From: Prolixibacteraceae bacterium
Lineage (GTDB): Bacteria > Bacteroidota > Bacteroidia > Bacteroidales > Prolixibacteraceae
Reading direction: 5' to 3'
Length of the DNA: 64,000 nt
NCBI GenBank assembly: GCA_019163175.1
Contig: JAFLKN010000003.1
Coordinates: 248,001 to 312,000, forward strand
Shown: in pieces, positions 60,334 through 64,000 of the stretch
Numbering within the stretch: the stretch's first letter is position 1
How the letters are laid out: each line of letters begins with the position of its first letter
The notes under the pieces: generated by a model
Seen by the model: only the letters and a program-made list of their open reading frames with translations
The model's database searches: none
What the model was told of the DNA's origin: nothing
Program-made: the position numbers and the translations under genes

Positions 60334-61119
60334 ATGAATATACTTGACCAAATAAACAACCATAAACGAACTGAAATTGCTGAGGCAAAAAGTAAGGTTT
60401 CGTTGGAGCAATTGAAGGAATCGCCATATTTCAAACGAAAGACGAATTCACTGAAAGCCGCGTTGCTGGCCGAAGGTGCGAGCGGTGTGATTGCCGAATT
60501 CAAAACACAATCGCCATCCAAAGGAGTGATAAATGCCGAGGCAGAAGCTTCGGAAGTTACTGCTGCCTATGTGGCTGCAGGTGCAAGTGGGTTGTCGGTT
60601 TTAACGGATGATCGCTTTTTTGGTGGCTCGTTTGAAAACCTGGCTTCGGCTCGCTGGGCGAATAAAAATATCCCGATTTTGCGCAAAGATTTTATGCTCG
60701 ATCCGTATCAGATTTATGAAGCCCGTGCACATGGCGCCGATGTAATTCTGCTGATTGCCGAAAGTCTGAGCAAACAGTTGTTACTTGAACTGACTGAAAC
60801 CGCCAAAGAAATTGGCTTGGAAGTCTTGGTTGAAGTGCATAGCGCCGAAGAACTGGAGAAGCTGAATCCTTTGGTTGATCTGGTTGGCGTGAACAACCGC
60901 AACCTGAAAACTTTTGAAGTGGATATTCAGACTTCAGTTCGCCTGAGTGAGTTGATTCCTGAGCAGTTTGTGAAAATTTCGGAGAGCGGAATTTCTGATT
61001 CTGAAAGCATCAATAAACTTCGTGCTGCCGGATTTAAAGGTTTCCTGATTGGCGAAACCTTCATGAAAACGGACGATCCGGGCAAAGCCTGCAAGGAGTT
61101 TATTGAAAAGTTGAAATAG
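60334..61119 (+). CDS. trpC: Indole-3-glycerol phosphate synthase
   Basis: A 261-residue TIM-barrel enzyme that closes the indole ring of CdRP. Catalytic residues are in the conserved blocks IAEFKTQSPSKG (Glu55, Lys57, Ser60), SVLTDDRFFGGSFENL, LRKDFMLDPYQIYEARAHGADVILLI (Lys and Asp), EVLVEVHSAEEL (Glu), VGVNNRNLKTFEVD (Asn) and ISESGI (Glu, Ser). Length and order of motifs are normal. The IGEVKKASPSKG of many species is IAEFKTQSPSKG here, as usual for Bacteroidota. It lies in the trp operon between trpD and trpF. Confidence 0.97.
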   Translation: MNILDQINNHKRTEIAEAKSKVSLEQLKESPYFKRKTNSLKAALLAEGASGVIAEFKTQSPSKGVINAEAEASEVTAAYVAAGASGLSVLTDDRFFGGSFENLASARWANKNIPILRKDFMLDPYQIYEARAHGADVILLIAESLSKQLLLELTETAKEIGLEVLVEVHSAEELEKLNPLVDLVGVNNRNLKTFEVDIQTSVRLSELIPEQFVKISESGISDSESINKLRAAGFKGFLIGETFMKTDDPGKACKEFIEKLK

Positions 61120-61137
61120 AAATTTGGCAAACTCGTC

Positions 61138-61231
61138 ACCCCGAATTTATTTCGGGGTCTGTCCTTATATGATGAGATCCTGAAACCCCGTCTGACAAGT
61201 TTGCGGGCAGGAAGTTCAGGATGACGGGGTC
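61138..61231. repeat. Palindromic repeats in the trpC-trpF spacer
   Basis: ACCCCGAA (61138-61145) pairs with TTCGGGGT (61151-61158). A second, longer element has GATCCTGAAACCCCGTC facing TTCAGGATGACGGGGTC (about 61175-61231). These are common dispersed palindromes of the CCTGAA/GACGGGG type. Confidence 0.65.
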
Positions 61232-61243
61232 AATCAAAAAACT

Positions 61244-61897
61244 ATGGTGAATATGAACGAACTGAAAATAAAAGTCTGCGGAATGCGCGATCCTGAAAAC
61301 ATTTCAGGAGTAGTTGCTGCACGACCAGATTTCATCGGATTTATTTTTTACCCAAAGAGCAAACGCTTTGTTGGCTTCGACCATTCGCCGGAAGTACTTT
61401 CAGTTGTTCCTGAGTCGGTAAAAAAAGTAGGCGTTTTTGTCGATGAAACTCCGGAGAAACTGCTGGAAATTTACAAAAACTGGAAATTGGATGTTGTTCA
61501 GTTGCACGGAAATGAAACTCCGGAATATTGCCGGCAAATTCGAAATTCAGGAATCACTGTTTTTAAAGCTTTTTCGGTAGACGAATCGTTTGACTTTGCT
61601 GCACTGGAAGCTTATTCCGGAGTTTGCGATTTCTTTTTATTCGATACCAAAGGTCAGCTTCCGGGCGGAACCGGACAAAAATTCAACTGGGAATTGCTCG
61701 AAAAATACAAAGGTAGTGTTCCGTTCTTTTTGAGTGGCGGAATTGGTCCCGATGACCTAGAAGCTATCCGGAATTTTGAACATCCCCGATGGCGTGGAAT
61801 AGACATTAACAGCGGATTCGAGATTAGTCCGGCCCTGAAAGACGTTGAAAAGGTGAAAAGTTTTATTTCAGCAATTCGGAAATCAAATTATAAATAA
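61244..61897 (+). CDS. trpF: Phosphoribosylanthranilate isomerase
   Basis: A 217-residue TIM-barrel isomerase acting between TrpD and TrpC. The first ATG is at 61244 and a second at 61253; either gives a proper start before LKIKVCGMRDPENI, where the Cys is the general base. VQLHGNETPEYC follows near 88, and LFDTKGQLPGGTGQKFNWELL carries the general acid Asp. LSGGIGPDD and GIDINSGFE form the phosphate site. It is encoded separately from trpC, not fused as in E. coli. It is 22 bp upstream of trpB. Confidence 0.96.
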   Translation: MVNMNELKIKVCGMRDPENISGVVAARPDFIGFIFYPKSKRFVGFDHSPEVLSVVPESVKKVGVFVDETPEKLLEIYKNWKLDVVQLHGNETPEYCRQIRNSGITVFKAFSVDESFDFAALEAYSGVCDFFLFDTKGQLPGGTGQKFNWELLEKYKGSVPFFLSGGIGPDDLEAIRNFEHPRWRGIDINSGFEISPALKDVEKVKSFISAIRKSNYK

Positions 61898-61919
61898 TCA
61901 TTTATCAATCATACATCAA

Positions 61920-63101
61920 ATGAGTTATCAGGTAAACGAAAAAGGTTATTATGGCGAGTTTGGGGGAGCATATATTCCTGAAATGATGGTGCCAAACATC
62001 GAAGAACTTCGAAGAACCTATTTAGAAATAATCAACTCGTACGATTTCAGGCAGGAATTTATTGGCTTGCTGAAAAACTACGTGGGTCGTCCGTCGCCTT
62101 TGTATTTGGCCAAACGACTGTCAGAAAAATATCAAAGCAATATTTATCTGAAGCGCGAAGATTTGAACCATACTGGTTCGCACAAAATAAACAATACCAT
62201 CGGGCAGATTCTGGTGGCCAAAAAATTGGGCAAACACCGCATCATAGCCGAAACCGGTGCTGGTCAGCATGGACTGGCAACTGCCACCGTTTGCGCGCTG
62301 ATGGGCCTGAAATGTATTGTTTACATGGGAGCGGTTGATGTGGAACGACAGGCACCGAATGTAAAAAAAATGCGGATGCTGGGTGCCGAAGTGATTCCGG
62401 CCATCAGCGGAAACCAAACCCTGAAAGACGCAACCAACGAAGCCATGCGCGACTGGATCAACAATCCGGTGGATACTCATTACATCATTGGCTCGGTGGT
62501 TGGACCACATCCGTATCCCGATATGGTGGCACGTTTTCAGTCGGTAATTTCAGAAGAAATTCGTTGGCAGCTCGAAGAACAAACCGGAAAGGAAAATCCG
62601 ACCCGGGTTATTGCGTGTGTGGGTGGCGGAAGCAATGCTGCCGGAGCATTCTATCATTTTCTCGATCAGGAAAGCGTTGAATTAATTGGCGTTGAAGCTG
62701 CCGGTAAAGGTGTTGATACACACGAAACTGCTGCAACGCTAACACTGGGTTCTCCCGGAGTGCTGCACAGTTCGCGTTCAATCCTGATGCAAACCGATGA
62801 TGGACAAGTAACTGAACCATATTCCATCTCTGCAGGGTTGGATTACCCCGGAATTGGACCGATGCATGCCAATTTATTTACCACTCACCGGGCCAAATAC
62901 CTTTGGGCAACCGATGCCGAAGTGTTGGATTCTGCTTTGGAACTGACCCAGTTGGAAGGAATTATACCGGCACTCGAATCGGCTCATGCCTTGGCCGCAC
63001 TTAAGAAAATTCAGCTAAAGCCTGAAGAAGTAACCGTGATCAATCTCTCCGGAAGGGGAGACAAAGACATGGAAACCTATTTAAAACATTTTGGATATTA
63101 A
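61920..63101 (+). CDS. trpB: Tryptophan synthase beta chain
   Basis: A 393-residue PLP enzyme that joins indole and serine to tryptophan, working as a complex with TrpA. The PLP lysine is Lys89 in LNHTGSHKINN. Glu in AETGAGQHG is the catalytic carboxylate, and GGGSNAAGAFY is the PLP-phosphate loop. The start FGGAYIPEMMVPNIEEL and the ending LSGRGDKDMETY are typical of the TrpB1 type that works with TrpA. All key residues are intact. It follows trpF by 22 bp; a phrase-like repeat separates it from trpA. Confidence 0.98.
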   Translation: MSYQVNEKGYYGEFGGAYIPEMMVPNIEELRRTYLEIINSYDFRQEFIGLLKNYVGRPSPLYLAKRLSEKYQSNIYLKREDLNHTGSHKINNTIGQILVAKKLGKHRIIAETGAGQHGLATATVCALMGLKCIVYMGAVDVERQAPNVKKMRMLGAEVIPAISGNQTLKDATNEAMRDWINNPVDTHYIIGSVVGPHPYPDMVARFQSVISEEIRWQLEEQTGKENPTRVIACVGGGSNAAGAFYHFLDQESVELIGVEAAGKGVDTHETAATLTLGSPGVLHSSRSILMQTDDGQVTEPYSISAGLDYPGIGPMHANLFTTHRAKYLWATDAEVLDSALELTQLEGIIPALESAHALAALKKIQLKPEEVTVINLSGRGDKDMETYLKHFGY

Positions 63102-63106
63102 AAAAT

Positions 63107-63172
63107 GTTGCTGGCCTCTGGCTGCTAGCTTCTGGCTTTTTGCCAGTAACCAGTTGTCAGCCACCAGTAGCC
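63107..63172. repeat. CTGGC phrase repeat (trpB-trpA)
   Basis: The spacer repeats CTGGC/GCTAGC/TCTGGC on one side and GCCAG/CCAG/GCCACCAG on the other, so it folds into an imperfect stem. It ends in AAATTTTGAAAACT before trpA. It is of the same style as the other trp spacers, with a different phrase. Confidence 0.55.
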
Positions 63173-63188
63173 TTAAATTTTGAAAACT

Positions 63189-63968
63189 ATGAATCGCATA
63201 AATAAGCTTTTTCAAGAGAAAAAAGGACAGATACTTTCGGTGTATTTCACTGCCGGATATCCGAATCTGGAAGATACTGTTCCGGTTATTGAGGAACTGG
63301 TTAAAAATGGCGTTGACCTGATCGAAATCGGGATGCCATTTTCTGATCCGGTTGCAGATGGGCCAGTGATTCAGCATAGCAGTCTGATTGCCTTGCAAAA
63401 TGGAATGAGTATCCGGAAACTCTTCGAACAGTTAAAAGACATTCGCCAAACGGTTGATATTCCACTGATTCTAATGGGCTATATTAATCCGGTTTTGCAA
63501 TACGGCGTTAAGGCTTTCTGCCAGAAATGCAAGGAAGTAGGCATCGATGGGCTGATTATTCCCGATCTTCCGATGGATGTGTTTGAAGAGGAATTCAAGG
63601 CGGTTTTTGAAGCCAATGACCTGCACAATATATTCCTGATTACGCCACAAACCTCGGAGGAACGGCTTCGGAAAATCGATGAAGTTTCAACCGGGTTTAT
63701 TTACATGGTTTCGAGCAATTCGACCACCGGGGCAAAAACCAGCGTTTCTGAGTTTCAGAAAGAATATTTTGAACGGGTCAATTCTTTAAGCTTAAAGAAT
63801 CCACGATTGATCGGGTTTGGTATTTCGAACGCCGAAACCTTTGCCAATGCTTGTCAATACGCGAATGGGGCCATCATCGGAAGTGCCTTTGTAAAAGCGA
63901 TGGAAGGATCGGAACCCCTCGGCCAAAAAATTTCCGGTTTTATTAATTCTATTGCAACTGATATTTAA
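63189..63968 (+). CDS. trpA: Tryptophan synthase alpha chain
   Basis: A 259-residue TIM-barrel enzyme that splits indole-3-glycerol phosphate and channels indole to TrpB. The ATG at 63189 is chosen over an in-frame TTG at 63180. Catalytic Glu46 (LIEIGMPFSDP) and Asp57 (VADGPVIQ) are present. Loop 6 and phosphate motifs are NSTTGAKTSVS and LIGFGISNAETF, followed by GAIIGSAFVKAM. Length is normal. It is the last gene of the operon; no terminator is visible in the remaining 32 bases of the window, so the transcript end lies beyond it. Confidence 0.97.
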   Translation: MNRINKLFQEKKGQILSVYFTAGYPNLEDTVPVIEELVKNGVDLIEIGMPFSDPVADGPVIQHSSLIALQNGMSIRKLFEQLKDIRQTVDIPLILMGYINPVLQYGVKAFCQKCKEVGIDGLIIPDLPMDVFEEEFKAVFEANDLHNIFLITPQTSEERLRKIDEVSTGFIYMVSSNSTTGAKTSVSEFQKEYFERVNSLSLKNPRLIGFGISNAETFANACQYANGAIIGSAFVKAMEGSEPLGQKISGFINSIATDI

Positions 63969-64000
63969 TCGCGTTACTGTTATTTTGTGTTGTGAATGAA

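Noticed and set aside
1-64000. tRNA, rRNA, insertion sequences, prophage
   Set aside because: I looked in the spacers for cloverleaf arms (GGTTCGA-type), transposase and integrase genes and found none that could be supported.

Overview
The window is a piece of a Bacteroidota chromosome, most likely from the Bacteroidales/Marinilabiliales side (a Prolixibacteraceae-like organism would fit; this placement is inference). Evidence: two SusC/SusD outer-membrane uptake systems, surface lipoproteins with acidic residues after the lipobox cysteine, a type IX secretion sorting domain, a DUF1573 protein, TlpA/DUF4369 and PorT-like proteins, A-rich ribosome-binding regions without clear Shine-Dalgarno sites, and several promoters of the Bacteroidota type (-33 TTTG, -7 TAnnTTTG). 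No rRNA, tRNA, CRISPR array, insertion sequence or prophage was seen.

Layout. 1-10753: two SusC/D operons. The first has a truncated SusC, a SusD, a DUF1735 lipoprotein and a SusE/F-like lipoprotein; the second is a bare SusC-SusD pair. 10828-14606: a TSUP permease half, an OmpR-type two-component pair and a divergent DUF1573 protein, with phased CATTAACA repeats between the kinase and the DUF1573 gene. 14955-22383: single genes for a PorT-like barrel, MeaB, a TlpA-like lipoprotein, dihydrolipoyl dehydrogenase, a FadL-family porin and a lone lycopene cyclase. 22557-26627: a tight six-gene cluster of poorly known envelope proteins built around a signal-peptide-bearing YidD-like protein. 26799-31821: a hybrid histidine kinase, an NtrC-type activator and a coiled-coil membrane protein behind a near-perfect sigma-54 promoter. 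32013-48885: metabolic and envelope housekeeping genes (kbl, an MDR dehydrogenase, rnhB, glycosyltransferase, flippase, DUF3267 protein, uppP, gltX, S46 peptidase, rnhA, waaA, nrdJ). 49091-53901: an AT-rich accessory stretch with an orphan EndoU-type nuclease, a J-domain membrane protein, a VOC-domain lipoprotein, a T9SS cargo protein, a second VOC protein and a DUF4287 protein. 54016-56244: the radical SAM / TIGR03915 DNA-repair gene pair. 56281-63968: the complete tryptophan operon trpEGDCFBA.

The most interesting signal is the trp leader. Two short peptides too small for normal gene callers lie in tandem before trpE. Each has three Trp codons (W-C-P-W-W and W-W-W), and each is followed by its own U-tailed terminator and by pairings that fit a classical ribosome-stalling antiterminator. 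This looks like a double, serial trp attenuator. Inside the trp operon almost every spacer carries palindromic or phrase-like dispersed repeats, and one palindrome encodes the last residues of TrpG. Other regulatory findings are the sigma-54 promoter with upstream AGAATAG boxes next to its likely activator gene, and the phased repeats beside the two-component system.

Limits: all family calls are from reading the sequence; no database search or folding program was run.
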